The translations under genes and the position numbers were made by a program. This document shows positions 41,201-56,115 of a DNA stretch of 64,000 bases, in pieces. Every line of letters starts with the position of its first letter. Position 1 is the first letter of the stretch. Below the pieces are notes generated by a model. That model was not told where the DNA came from and ran no database searches. It worked only from the letters and a program-made list of their open reading frames with translations. The stretch is from contig OY718807.1 in NCBI GenBank assembly GCA_963070105.1, positions 4,499,001 to 4,563,000 of the forward strand, read 5' to 3'. The DNA is from Litomosoides sigmodontis. Lineage: Eukaryota; Nematoda; Chromadorea; Rhabditida; Onchocercidae.

Positions 41201-41398
41201 CGTTAAATTCACCTTCATACAGTTATGCTTAAGGAATTACAGCCCGATATTCGTTATCTATTTTTTGCTATTTTTGGTTCCGATGATGACGTTATAGTTC
41301 CAAATAAACTCAGTGTGAGTCAGGATAAATTTGAGATAGGAAGTACCTGATGTTACACCTAGAGCAGCATTAGTAATTGCATTTGTTGCCCTCGCCAT
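38217..41398 (-). CDS. Cytoplasmic polyadenylation element-binding protein (CPEB)
   Basis: RNA-binding regulator of mRNA polyadenylation and translation, typically in the germ line. Exons on the minus strand: 41398-41347, 41180-41103, 40785-40636, 40546-40490, 40315-40294, 40085-40060, 39976-39858, 39758-39644, 39359-39178, 38835-38532, 38302-38217; total 396 residues. Order: short N-terminus; RRM1 (FSRKVFVGGLPPDVTA, FFEQFGANKVDWPHR, YAFVVF); VQVRPWILKD linker; RRM2 (RYSVFIGGVPRTTTASELAM, KYPKGAAQVIF); CPEB-type ZZ zinc finger (CEMCNLADARYLC...CC...CEPCW, HHRPM); and a 70-residue tail. The N-terminus before RRM1 is short for a CPEB, so more 5' exons may exist. The 26-nt exon at 40060-40085 has a weak acceptor but is the only one found that keeps the phase. 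C. elegans has four CPEBs (cpb-1 to -3, fog-1); I cannot say which this matches. Confidence 0.93.
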
Positions 41399-43796
41399 TG
41401 AAAAATATCGGTTAATTCCTTAATGCCTTTAAAAATGAATGCATTTATATTGGACGATTGATTTTCGGTTGGGAATACCCACGAACACAAAAAATAGTTA
41501 TGAATAGAACAACAATTTGTTAAAATTTCTCTCTCAGCTGTAGCTTATGAATACGTAGAAAAGAGAATTCCTAAGAAATTTTCTACGGGTTGAAAAAACA
41601 CTCAAATTAAAAAAAAAATCCCTTTCATCTCACCAAGCCTACTGAATTCTGTTCACAACTCAGTTTCCTACTTCTAGGAATGTGCACGTAACTCATTACA
41701 CTAGATCATCTCGCTTTCCGTTTAATAATGATATGTATTTGTATGAAAAATAACCGCCAAAATGCATCATCATTGCCCTAAGAAAATTATTGATACCGTT
41801 TGAAATGTCTCATCCAAATTGCACGTATTTAGCCTCCATTCAAAATCTAGCATCGAGAACAGACACACTTCAACGCACGATCACAACAAAAACTGACAGT
41901 ACACTTCACACATAATACGTGAAACATCATATGTCACATCCCATCCACACTACCACCCACCTTGCTGCCAGCGTAAGGAATGAATCAAAAGTGGCAGTTA
42001 TTGTTGCCAGTTTACCTCAAGATTTCCCGCCAAAAGCAACTGGTATATACGCCTACTTTCTTCTAGAATATTCCATAGAGTAGCCTGGCTAAGCTAAACT
42101 CGCCGAACTTTCTTCAGCTAAAATTATCGTCTGCCCATACCACTTATATACGTACACGCAGCCGTATACTTACGTCTTACGCATCGATCCTTATGTGAAG
42201 GAATTATGAAACACACTAAAATATTCCCTTTTGCTCTCAAATCACCTTTTGTTACATTACTGGGAATTGTTTAGTGGTATTATCTTGCATGAAAAGCGCC
42301 TCACACTGAACACGTATTTTTTTCTGAGCTTTCAAACTCCGCAGGTAATTTCAAAAAATTATTTAGTCTAAATTCTGTTAAATGCATAGGAAAAAATGAA
42401 ACGAAGATATGATTACTTTGTTTCTTTTTCTGTTTGCATACAATTGCTTTTTCTTTTTATATGCTTATTTTTTCCAAAAATTGATTAAAATTATTGAAGT
42501 ATGAATTGCAAGTCTTTAACTCATTCTAGTATCCCTTGTATTCTAGTATCCCTTGTAATATATGTATCTTTATCACTTTAATTTTAAATCATATAGAGAG
42601 GTGATAGGCACCAATCACATTTCCACATCAATTCTTAACAGTTTAACAACTTTTTTTCAATTCTTAATATTAACTTTTTTTTTGTTTCAGTTGCATCGTT
42701 CTTCCAATTCTCTGCCAGCATTTATGGATATTTTCCGTTCTAGTGTTTTTCTTTCCATGTTGCATCCGAAGTTACAGATGCACTATGTCTTATCTAGTTC
42801 GTATGTGAGATATTCCGTGGTTGCAAATCGATTAATCAAAAATTTCTCATAAAATCGACAACATCGAACAGCCTAAGTTACAATCTGACGATGATATCAA
42901 AGGTAAGCGAAATACTGTACACCTTGCTACATCATATATCCAGTAGGTATGATTCTTTACTCATCCCAAGTAAAGTACCACCAACAGGTATTTAGATACA
43001 AACGGTTATCAAAACGGTGTTTTGAGGAGCCAACCGGTCACCTTTTTGCTTGATTAAAAGTTTTAATCGTGCTTTGGGACTGAAATTTCATCCCGTCATC
43101 AAAAATTAGATGTAGTTTGTACTCTGTAATGGGTTAAATGTCACTTCGCTAATCTTCTTGGCGGAGGCTTGTGAGTCGCACGGCTGCATTGTACTGCCGT
43201 GCTTTGTATAAAGTAAAAGTTCATTTTTCATCAGGTCTCCTCCTTCATTCTTTTTCCTGTCTCTCTCTCCATCTGTTTTTTGTTTTTTGACTTATCACTT
43301 CATCAGCGATCCAAATATAACGGGAAAAGATTAACAGATGTGACGTGGAACACATGTGATATTCAGTTTCCACACACATAAGTCGTTGATATAGGTGATG
43401 TACGGGGGAGAAAGCAGTTATGCTTTAGAATAGGTAAAAGAGGAGATCGCAATTGCGTAATAGGCTTTGTTCCATCATTTTATACGAGTCCTGAAATGTT
43501 AAGATGATATATAAGGAAATTTGTGGACTTTTGTTCTTTTTTCCCAGTATTTTAATGGAAGAATAACCGAAACATATGAGCTCAAAATAGCTAGTATTTC
43601 ATCTGTCATAGCAGTTTTTGTGTTATTATTGTGCCAATAATGTCACATGCAAAGAGTTCGAACAGTGCTTAGGATGTTGGCGAACAAATTTCTAACTACA
43701 TTCTCTCGTCATTGAAAACTAATCTTTTATTCAGATTGGGTGGACAGTCTTTTTTGGAATGTTAATTTTATTTTGTTTTATTTTCAGTGAATATAA
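41399..43796. other. Divergent intergenic region between CPEB and RAMP4
   Basis: About 2.4 kb. Holds a 17-bp tandem pair (ATTCTAGTATCCCTTGT, 42523-42556). An open stretch after a TTTGTTTCAG acceptor (42691-42850) and a donor-ended one (GGTAAGC at 42902) are exon-like, but no coherent protein was found. Might be a long 5'UTR or outron. Confidence 0.35.
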
Positions 43797-44281
<485 letters not shown>

Positions 44282-45955
44282 GATCAGCCGTGATGAAGCT
44301 TCGCATTAAATTTCTGGACTTTAATATCATTTTATAGGTAATTTCGACTATATTCGAAACAGATAATTTATTTTATAAGTAATTTCAGCTATATTCGAAA
44401 TTATCCGATCTGTGAAGATGGGGTGGTAAAATGGTCACAAGGAAATGTTCTCTTTCAAAGTAATACATCAGTTTAATTTCTTTGCTTATTTTTTAATGTA
44501 AGGGTCTGTACTTTTATCCATTCCTTTGCCACTTAATTTCGATTTCTTTCATGTATCTGTATGTGGGTAATATGCTACCACTAGTGTTTCCTTTTTCTTC
44601 TTTAAAAAGGCAGAATTCTGATCAAAGTATGTGCATTTCGTTCACATGATTTTATTCGTCGTCTTCTGAATCATATTTCTTGTCTAACAAGCGAATGGGA
44701 TGGGTTATTGGGCAGTTCTATAATTGTATATTGGTGTTTGATAATAGATTTGGATGTCATATTGCCTTATTCATTGTAACTGTTCTTATTGCAATAAACT
44801 GTCTGCTTAAATGATCTCTTGCCAAGACTAAGGGATCTGAAGGCATTTCCTGATCGTTATGCAAATTCATAAATTTTAAGCTAAAATTAAGTTTTAACGA
44901 TTAGAAATTATTGATAGAGGTTGATGCGAAGATAATTGAGGAGTTATATGAAGTTCAACGTAGCAATATATATCACTGAACCTATAAATATTCTATTTCG
45001 CGAAAGATTTTAAAAGGATGCTAATTAGTTCCTTAAAAAACTGTTAGCAGAAGTGATAGCAGGAAGGAGGGTAGCTTAGAAGAGACGATCCAGTGGTTAA
45101 GGATGTGATGAAGGATCTTCTCAATTACGAAAATTAGAAAATGTGAAAGGATGCAAAGAAAACCGTAAGCTTCAAAGAGATGAAAGGCGAAATGTTCGTA
45201 AAACTTCCTTTAAAAGCGGCTTTTTTATGGGAAGAAGAGAATTGGTTATTCGTTTTTATTTTATTTCAGTTAATGCTCGGTGATGATTAATTGCGCTCAT
45301 AAATCATCTTGTAACGGAAGGAATGACAAATTGTAAATATTGTAAAAGTCAAAGTCGTTGTACAATTTGGTGATACTCCAGGAAAGTGTCGTCATTTTTA
45401 ACCACAGCCTAAAGTGTCACATCATTTTGAGAGGGAATGAAAAAGCTCACTTAAAATTTGAAGGAATACGGTGATACCAAGTAACTGTCACTTCAGTTTC
45501 ATCAGTTGGCTTGAAAATTTTACTTTCTAACTGGATTTACTTTTTCATTAATATTGCTTAAAATGGAAAAAAGTGGGACACGCAAATTGTCAAGAGTGGA
45601 AAAAAATGTCAAAAGAGGTTTTCATCAATAGAAAAAATTGAAATGGATTGGCAACCACCTAATTTCTGATGCTTATTTAATCCAATAAATGAGTAATTAC
45701 ATTGTGTCCTTGTTTGCTGCTCCTCCGACAAACAATCATAATTAATAACAGTTGAGGTGCAAAAAAGGTATCGTTTGCAGCAAATATTTCAGTATCCGCT
45801 TTTATCTCAATTAACATTAAAAATATGACGTATACTGTGGCATTGGTATTTGACTAAAAGTTTAATAATTTTTTCTCTTAAAATTTCTACGCATCGAGTA
45901 TCAAAGGACGCTAATTTAACTTTGAAAAATTTTGTAGGAATCACGGACTTAATTT
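44282..45955. other. 3' flank of RAMP4 and gene-free stretch
   Basis: Includes AATAAA at 44793-44798, the likely RAMP4 poly(A) signal. The rest (44800-45955) is AT-rich and partly purine-rich; no gene seen. Confidence 0.4.
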
Positions 45956-45964
45956 TGCTCTTTA

Positions 45965-47432
<1,468 letters not shown>

Positions 47433-48581
47433 TTTTTATTATTACTATCAATTATTATTGCAACGACTAATCGAATCATTTTCTAACAATTGGATTGAAA
47501 TTTTTTGCTCGAATGAAAGAATTTTTCTTGGCATGTGTGCATTGATTGATCCAAGATTAGATTGAAATTGAAATATGAAATTAATCGTTCTTTTGAAATG
47601 AATAATGCGTGGAACCGGAATGATATCCGACAGATGTCAAGGTTAACCAAATGGAATTAAAACCATCATGAATCGAAACATTGGAATTGAGAAGCGTTTC
47701 CAAAAAATCCTTTTTTTTGTTGTTGCACAGAGATGTGGCTGCCACGAGCAACCATCATTTCGAACGCACACCACACACGCACATACACGCACACACACAC
47801 ACACGCACACACACACACACGCACACACACGCACACACGCACACACATCTTTTCAATCATACATTTATTTTAATACATTTTCATTTTTTTATGATAGTTG
47901 ATAACGATCATTCTCACATTTTAATTGAAACTGATAAATATCTTATATAATTTTTAACAATTTTTAAGAAGTTTTTTAACAATGAACACATTTAAAAATT
48001 TGAAAATTTGTAAATTTTTCAGTGTACTCATAAAAATTTTAATTGTTTTCATGTATTTCATAGCAAATAGGATGACTGTATCAACCTGAAAATGGGGAGA
48101 GCATTTTAGAGCAGCGAAATTATTTAGATATCTTTGGTGATAGTATTTTTTATTTAAATTTTGACATTAATTTGTTGTTATTGGTTTTTTCGTTGAGAAT
48201 TGTTAATTGTAACTTTTGTTTTCATTTTCGCAGGTGAAAAGTGTAATGAATTAGAAGAAGAAGATGAAGATACTGTCACGAGTGATTGTATATTTATGCC
48301 ACATAACTGTAAGGTTTGGCTAAAGCATGAAAAAAACGATATTTCCGAGCTTAATTTAAAATTTAATATAAAATTATTTAAAAAATGGTGTGAAAGTTAG
48401 CAGCTGTATGATAATTAATTTGTGATTTCATGTGCTGTGAAATATGTTTATACCGCTGTACAACTGGTAAGTACGATATGATGGTGTCAATTAAAACTCC
48501 TTTTTCTTTTTACTTTAAAATAAATTAAATTTATGAGGCAGTTAATTTGCATAATTCATATGAAAATTTGCTTCAAAACAG
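47433..48581. other. Region before the astacin exons
   Basis: Holds the CA repeat below. The 5' end of the astacin gene (signal peptide) should lie here or further left. A candidate at 48234-48318 (EKCNELEEEDEDTVTSDCIF, phase 0 end) has a good acceptor but a weak donor and no start codon. Confidence 0.3.
47766..47848. repeat. CA dinucleotide repeat with CG interruptions
   Basis: (AC)n of about 83 bases in which CGC replaces CAC at intervals, close to the ATT array. Confidence 0.95.
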
Positions 48582-51500
48582 ATAAACGCCCAAAATGACA
48601 ATATTATTTCGAGCGATTATGCGGAAGTACGTGTATTGCTAAATAAGTATTACGAGATATCAGCGCGGAAGTACGGAACATTTCATGATTATGTAAGTAA
48701 ATAGCTGCACCATACTTGCTTATTACTTATTACCTTATTAAATTTCTTTATTAAACACTTATTGGATTACTTATTACTTAAATAGCATAAATTCATTTCA
48801 ATCAACGATAAGTGTATTTTATCACTTAAAAGGAAATGATTCTGCAACATATCAAACGGTGGCATTGAAAAATTTGTTGAAATTGTTCTAATTGAGTGAA
48901 AAATTAACATTAGTGATATTAGCATACTAGCAGTCTCTTTTTTTCAAAGTTATCAGTACTGTCGGAATTCGTCAAATTCATCGAAGCGAATGAGAGGAGA
49001 GAGTTGGACAGGAAGATTTTTGTGGATAATCTTTTGGATATGAGAATGGCACTCTCTCTTCCCGCGTCTTATTCGTATATTTCAAATTCATTGCTGCTTT
49101 CACCCGATTTTTTTAATTTCAAGCTTTAACTGCAGGATTCTAAAAAAGTGAACAAGGATTTAAAAGGTATTCCCGCAGACGATGGTACCGAAGCAAGCAT
49201 TAACCGTAAGGAAGGCATTGTAGGTGATCTATTCGAGAATGATATCCTGCTAACATTACCGCAAGTAAAGGCTTTACTTAATGAGGATGCCAAAAGCAGT
49301 AAGTTATTATTAATATGGAGTAAAATCTCAGCTTCTCCGTATATATAGTTAACTTATTCTGCATTAATACATATTCAAATTCTAGCATCTAATTTACTTA
49401 AAATGGAATAAATTTTGACAAGTTAACTTATTCTGCATTAATACATATTAATTACAATTCTTGTATTTTCTGCCATTTCTACTACACAGATGATGTCAAC
49501 AAGTAGAAATTAAAAATCATCCAAACTAATTCTCGTCTTTTCACACGGAAAGATTAAAGAGGAAGTTGGTATTAGTATGCATAACTAGCTGCTTGATCCA
49601 ACATCTCTTTCTTTGTAACAAATTTCATTTCGTCATATTTTTCAATTTCTGCCAATGCAAAATATATCACACAAAAATGGATATTTGTCAAGAAAGGCAA
49701 TTAAATCTCATCAAAAAATTAGCACCTTCAATGTTAAATTCAAATTTTCCAATTAAATGAATTTTGTTGAAAAAATTTTATTTTGTGCTCATAATTTTTT
49801 CTGCAGCTTGTTATTAATTTAAGGAAATAATCGACAGGCAATTCGTGGAAAGCAATATGAATGGGCGCAAATGCCAATATCGTACTATTTTGGCAGTTTT
49901 CAGGGTGAGCCAAAAGATTGCTTTGTGAAATTCTCAATTTAAAGCTATTCAGTTTACAAAGCATTTTGCGCCGAAATTATTTAAATGAAATGAATGAATG
50001 AAAGAGTTGTTTTGAACAATTTTTAGCAGAGAATTGGAAAAGGAATTTTTATTTGAAATGATTTATAGTTAATTGGCAAAATATAATTCGCGCTGCTTTA
50101 CGTCACATCGAAATGGAAACATGCGTTCGCTTTAGGGTTTGTACTAAAAAAATAATGTTGATATTAGCAAATTTAAATCCAATTTGAATAATTTCAAGTA
50201 TTAAAAGTGACAACAAGAATTAATTTCTTATTTCATTTACTTTGCAATTTTCACATTCAACAATGATTTACAATTTATCCGACAACTTGAGTTTAGTTAA
50301 TACATTTATGAAATTTGATTTAAACTTTCGTAATTATCAAAAAAGGAATTTGGAAGAAAAATCCAGGAGAACGGTGGCAACCCGAATCACATATATTTCG
50401 TTAGAGCATCGGGATGTTGGAGTAATGTTGGTAAAATTGGTGGTCGACAGCTAATATCTATTGGATATGGATGCGAAGCGGTGAAGTTCTTTGAATTCTG
50501 TGAAAATTTAATTGTTCACTTAGTTAAACCTTCAAAGTTGGGAACACCTTGTATGCTATCGTTGAATTGATCAAATATCAATGACTGTTTCGTCCATTTT
50601 GATTCAGATGGGCATAGTGGCGCATGAAGTACTGCATTCATTGGGCCTTTGGCATGAGCAGTCGCGTAGCGATCGTGACAGAAATATCCGGATCAATCAT
50701 ATCAATATTTATCCGGTAATACAAACTTCCAGTTCAATTTAAGGTCGTTAAGCCTTAATGTTCATTATGGGAGGTATTACTCATCCCTAATGTTTCCATC
50801 ACTTCAGACTGGAAGTGCAGGGAGATGAAGTCCTATTTTTCCTTACTTCAATTTACTCTCACTCGTTCAGCTAATTATGCTAATTTTAAGGGCACTCAAG
50901 GAAATTTTGAAAAGCGAACAACACTAAACACCGATAACATGAAATTACCCTATGATTTCGGTTCTCTCATGCATTACGGTTCCAAGGCATTCACAATCAA
51001 TTTCAACAGGTCTAACTTGTTACATTATAGGGAATCTTACAAAGGTTCCAGACCAAAATGATTTCTATTGAAATTTGCGGTTATATGCTAGTGAACAGAA
51101 GAAATCTCCATATTTTTTGAATGCGCATCTTTAATGTGCTCAGGCAGTAGATAATTTAATAATAAGTTTAAAATTGTTAAACAAATGATCATAAGGGAAC
51201 AATTTAAAGACGTACGATTGAAACACGTGACAATCGATATCAACACACAATTGGACAGCGGGAAGCACTTTCATTCAAAGATGCAAAAATGATTAATTTA
51301 CGATATTGCAACGGTAAATTTCCATAAAATGAGTTCAATTTCATTCAGTTGAGATTTGTTTGTTGCTATTTACATTTGCAAATTTTTGGGAAATTAAAAA
51401 TTCATACGCTTTTTATTCCACTTCTATCCATTTCCATTTGAAAAAGTGAATGAACGCATTCTATCATACAGTGTGAAAGTAATGAAAAGTAAGTGCAAAT

Positions 51501-54500
51501 TAGCTAATTAATATATTTGTTAAAATTGCGACGGAAAAATAATCCACAATTTAGGTTTTATAAAATAAAATTTTGCAACAATGAAAAAAGTTATCACTGA
51601 AATTATTTCAGATACCTGTAAACATCAACTGAAATGCTACAACGGTGGATATGCAAATCCAAATAATTGCCAGCAATGCAAATGCCCAAGTGGCTTGAGT
51701 GGAGTAGACTGTCTATCAGTAGAAAAAAGCAGTAAGTTAGTGAAATTCAAGTAAACTGCTCATTTTCAAACTGTCCATTTATACAAATGTTGCTGCTTAT
51801 CATATCATACCTTCCTCATCAATTTTATTAGCATACATTTCAAGGATATAGTTACCGCTCGGAAAATTTATATCAAAACTACTCGTTGATTACCGCTAAA
51901 TGAAATAGATAGCATAAATGATTTCATTAGCACTCGTAGAATTTTAGTTGAACTGAACTGAACCGTTCTTAGTAAATTTAATGAAAATGAAGGAAAAACC
52001 TTTCCTACAACTTAAATTCTTAATAGAAAAAGGGCTCGTCGCAATTTTTATCAAATGAGTATTTTAGGAACACCAAATTGTGGCGGTGAATTATGGGCTA
52101 ACAACACTTATCAAACGATTGCAAACACTGATCTACACGGAGACATCCATTGCGTGTGGAGGATTCGAGTAAGTTTGAAAAGTTTTTCAAATCAATTCAG
52201 ACATATTCCCTAACAGATGCGCTAAATTAATGAGAGCTGTGATAGGAATAACTGATGAGAGCTCATCTTAACATTCACTTATCCGTGCGTTATCACAGTG
52301 TTGTGAAACTGCTTCGTTCGCAGTCGTTTCACTTGCGAACGAAGAATTTGGGTTGAGGTAGATGAGGGAAACTACTAATAGAAGTGAGGTACGCTTCGTT
52401 CGTTAGAAAGAGAAAAGATATCGGTGAAGTTCGACGCTCGGATCTTTCCGGAAGTTTAATCGTCCGGACGAGTAGTCTTGTATGAGTAAGCGATTGTTGC
52501 ATTGAGCGATTAAGTGCTGCAGGTGAAATGAGGAGGATGGTTGATTTAATTGTCAGGAAGGGAACGTTAGTGGCGGCAGATAAAAGGAACTCAGTACAGT
52601 CGGAGGTGCAGCAGAGAGATTTGAGAAGCAAAGATCGTACAAGTTTCATGCTCATTACTAAAGACTACTTCTTTCAAGAGATCGTTCTAACTGACGAAAA
52701 TTAGAATTGATCAAAAAAATGATTAATTGATTAAAAAAGATTAATTGCTACAATATTAATTGACAAATTAAATAGGAAAGATTATAAAATTTAATAGATT
52801 TCTTTTGTTGATGATTACTGTAACACCAATGTGTTACAGCAAAAAAAGAATACTGAGGAATTCTCCCTCTCTTTCTCTCCCTCTCTGTCTCTCTCGTCTT
52901 TATCACTTTTATTTCATTTATTAATATTATATTTCGATAACTGATGTGGTTTTAATTTTCAACTCTTTCTACTCTACAACCACTCATCCACAGAATACTG
53001 AAAGCAATATGCCTTACTGTGCTATTTTCAAGTAATACCTAAATTCAATGTCAAACAATTTCAGTTAATTAAAGCGTTAATTACCGCTTAGGTGTGATTG
53101 GGCATTTGTTCATGAAAATTTATCTGTTAGGATGTTTTGCATATCAATACCATCATGCTTTGCAGTCGCAGACACGAGTCTATCTATATATTGATGAGTT
53201 ACACTTGCCTTGTAAAGAGACGTGTACTAGCTATTTGGAGCTTAAGTTCAAAAAAAATATGGTTCCAGCTGGTAAGTATTAGCTTAGTCTGTGAGCATAT
53301 TTCAAGTAAAGCAAATTTCTAATCATTTTTTAGCTGATAATCCTTATCACTTCAATTTAGTCCACTGAATGGTATTTTAAACAGTCAGTCTTAAAATTAT
53401 AATACTTGAATTTTTACTTCTTTAAGACATAAATTTTTATAAAAAACTTGAAATTCCAATCCAAAATTAACAGAGTTCAAGAGTGTAGTAAAGAAAGGAA
53501 TATTTAAATGACAGATATTTAATTTGACAGTAATTAAGGATCGAGGCACTGCTGCACGCCAGCAAATGCTTGGATTGCAAGTGAGAAGGATACTATCATT
53601 GTCATCTATTACGCAAGTGCTTTCGCCGATGCCTTCCACAATGTGCGTGTGCGGGGATTTAAGCTGCGCTTTAAGCAATGCAAGTTTTAAATGCGAATAA
53701 AACTAAAATCAGTCAACCAGCCAGTAATAGGTAAATGAATGGTGAAGGTAGCAAGTGAGAATAACGGCGGGTTTGTGCTGCGCAATTGTCCGAATGCAGT
53801 TAAGAGGGAAACTTAATTATATATAATTGAAATATCCAGCACTTATTAGCACTTCCACAAGCTAATGATAAGAGCTCAAAAAAGGATCAAATGGTTTGGC
53901 TTATGTATGCACACGTTAACCGACATATCATCGTCACGTTCACGTACAACTTTTGGCGTGTAGCGCTCATTAGCAGTGTTCACGTAACAGTGAAGAACGT
54001 TAAAAAACTATAAGAAAAATTATTTATGCAAAATAAGAAATGATCAAAGGGGGAACGAAATGCAAAGAAAAAAGTGTATACGTCCACTTTTGCATGTTTT
54101 CCGTGATAAATGACTGAGTAAACCGAAAGCACAATGAACGACAAGCATTTCAGACGACTTCGGCGTTTCAGAAATTAAAAGTTCGACGCACGAAAGTTCA
54201 GTAAGCTTATACTAATTCCTTTAAACTATTTATTTTAATTGCACGGCAAATGGTATATTTCAACTGAAGAAATCAGTCAGACAAAAGCCCTCTTTTCGAC
54301 TAGATCAAAGAATGGAAAAAGAAGATTGTTAAAATTTTTTTGAAAAATCCTTTCAAATTACAATGCCGCTTGCTAGCGCAATTTTAAACATTTAATTTTA
54401 CTCGTCAGGAATAGAATTAAATAAGTGCATTCCATAAATCTAAATTAAAAGAGAAATTTAATTAAAAGAAATCGTTTGCTACGACTCCTCAACAACCACA

Positions 54501-56115
54501 ACCCCTGACGTTGGTGACAACAACAACACGGCTAGTGGTGACGGATACTGTCACACCTACGACCACACATACAACAACAACCGGTACATCTCGTCTGTAA
54601 AAAATTTTACTAAAACATTAAATCTTTTCGTTTTGGTGAAATGAAAATCAATAATGTAAACGAACGCACAGTTATGAACCATTAAGGATTATCCTCAATT
54701 CAGTCAGTTTGCTTAAAATTTGAAGATAAACCTTAAATTTGAAAAAATTTACGCTAAAAATTAATTGCTGAATTTGCCAGCAATATCAGCATGGAGTAGA
54801 TGGGGTTTGTGGAGTGCATGTTCAACAACTTGCGGGGGTTGTGGCAAAAAACGTCGTGTTCGAGCGTGCTACGGCAGAAGACAACATTGCCCGTAAAATT
54901 GTTGCTTATGTTTTCTAATATTTGAAATTGTTTTAAACATTAATTAGACGATTTCATCGAATAGCAATTGCTAAATTATCGTAAGTTTAAGTGTTAGCTA
55001 AATTGGGAGACTTACGATTTTAACATGGAAATACTGTAGAAATCAAATTTAAGTGATTCACGATCGATGAAAGCATTTGAAGGGGATGGATGGATGGAGT
55101 AATACTTGGAAAAGCATTTCAGAGGACCGAGAGAGGAGATCAGGAGATGCGGTGAAGCACGATGTTCAGTTTGGAGAAATTATAATTGTGTTGGTCGAAT
55201 ACTTATGCCTTGCAGCCTTTTTCATAAATTACAGTTCGCTTCCGATAAAGGTGATAATTAATTAATTGATCATAAGTAATAGAAGACACAAGTCTTGGAA
55301 AATTATCCACATTTCATTGTTAAATAGCACATTTAAATTTCGTTTTTTTTTCATTGTTACTCTGTTCGTAAAGATCGAAGTGAACAACATACCTCAGAGA
55401 TTTGCAAACAGTATGAAAATTCAAATTTTACCTTTTTTCGAGAAGCAAACTCCAACGATATCTTTTGCCTAATTTGTAAATATGTACGATGCAAAGAAAT
55501 GAAGTAATTTTCAAGCAAAAAACAAGTTTAACTAATTTTTTTAGTTGGAGAGAATTTGAAAATACAATCAGACACTTAAATATGAATAAACTGTTATTAC
55601 TTCTATAATTTCGCATTTTCGGTCATCGCAACATTAATTACTTACCGCTAATTATTGCTTGAGTTTTAAACTTCATGACAGATGTATACATACCGTTCAC
55701 CAAGAACTTAGCTATGGATCAACATAAGTACAAGCAATACGTCAAATCAGCCTTTTCGGATGAACAGATCTGTGAAAAGTAAGTTGTAGCACATTTTGAA
55801 CTTTTTATCGGCGAAAGATAAGAAGACTGTGAATTTGCTTCTGCCTAAAACTGTACATTTCAACGTTTAAAAATTAATTCATTCTGTAAAAAAGAGAATG
55901 CTAATAACTATGACACGGAATTTTTACAGCTTCTCAGTGTATCGGTGGTTGAAAGAGAATTTCTTTAAGGTATTTTTATTACTTTTGTTCGACGTCAGTG
56001 TTCAACGTTTACTTGGGTTGGAAAGATGGAAGCAATTGGTCGAAGCTGGATAGACGAGGCTGCTGCAACGGACATCATTACAACGGAACTGTATGTGTTC
56101 CAGACTGACAGTTAG
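48582..56115 (+). CDS. Astacin metalloprotease with EGF, CUB and TSP1 domains (NAS type), 5' end missing
   Basis: Secreted zinc endopeptidase; nematode relatives with this architecture act in moulting and hatching. Exons: 48582-48692, 49136-49298, 49824-49904, 50069-50136, 50367-50480, 50608-50715, 50891-51009, 51210-51313, 51612-51731, 52068-52168, 53166-53271, 53539-about 53688, 54469-54583, 54781-54892, 55123-55250, 55682-55778, 55930-55969, 55999-56115. Seen: prodomain with LFENDI (aspartate-switch position); [20 protein letters not shown]; zinc site [13 protein letters not shown]; Met-turn SLMHYGS; EGF-like Cys block; CUB ([30 protein letters not shown]); Thr-rich linker; TSP1 ([28 protein letters not shown]); then a tail of no known type. 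Phases agree except between the CUB exon and 54469, where I found no good donor. The last exon is open in two frames; the other one is Cys-rich ([16 protein letters not shown], stop at 56106). Signal peptide not found. Confidence 0.88.
49347..49449. repeat. 29-bp direct repeat in an astacin intron
   Basis: Identical 29-base copies (start AGTTAACTTATTCTGCATTA) at 49347-49375 and 49421-49449, a period of 74 bases. Confidence 0.9.
52312..52344. repeat. 11-bp hairpin in a CUB intron
   Basis: CTTCGTTCGCA (52312-52322) and its exact reverse complement (52334-52344) with an 11-nt loop. A further CTTCGTTCG follows at about 52395. The 52.3-52.7 kb stretch is richer in GC and purines than its surroundings. 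Confidence 0.7.
52861..52898. repeat. CT-rich pyrimidine tract
   Basis: A run of CTCTC/CCCTC units about 38 bases long, inside the same intron. Confidence 0.8.

Noticed and set aside
47643..47950. Cys/Val- and His/Thr-repeat ORFs
   Set aside because: They come from the CA dinucleotide repeat; no other coding signal.
50822..50890. A 5' extension or 7-nt micro-exon before the astacin Met-turn exon
   Set aside because: The acceptor TTTTAAG ending at 50890 gives [12 protein letters not shown] directly, in phase and as expected for the family; no extra exon is needed.
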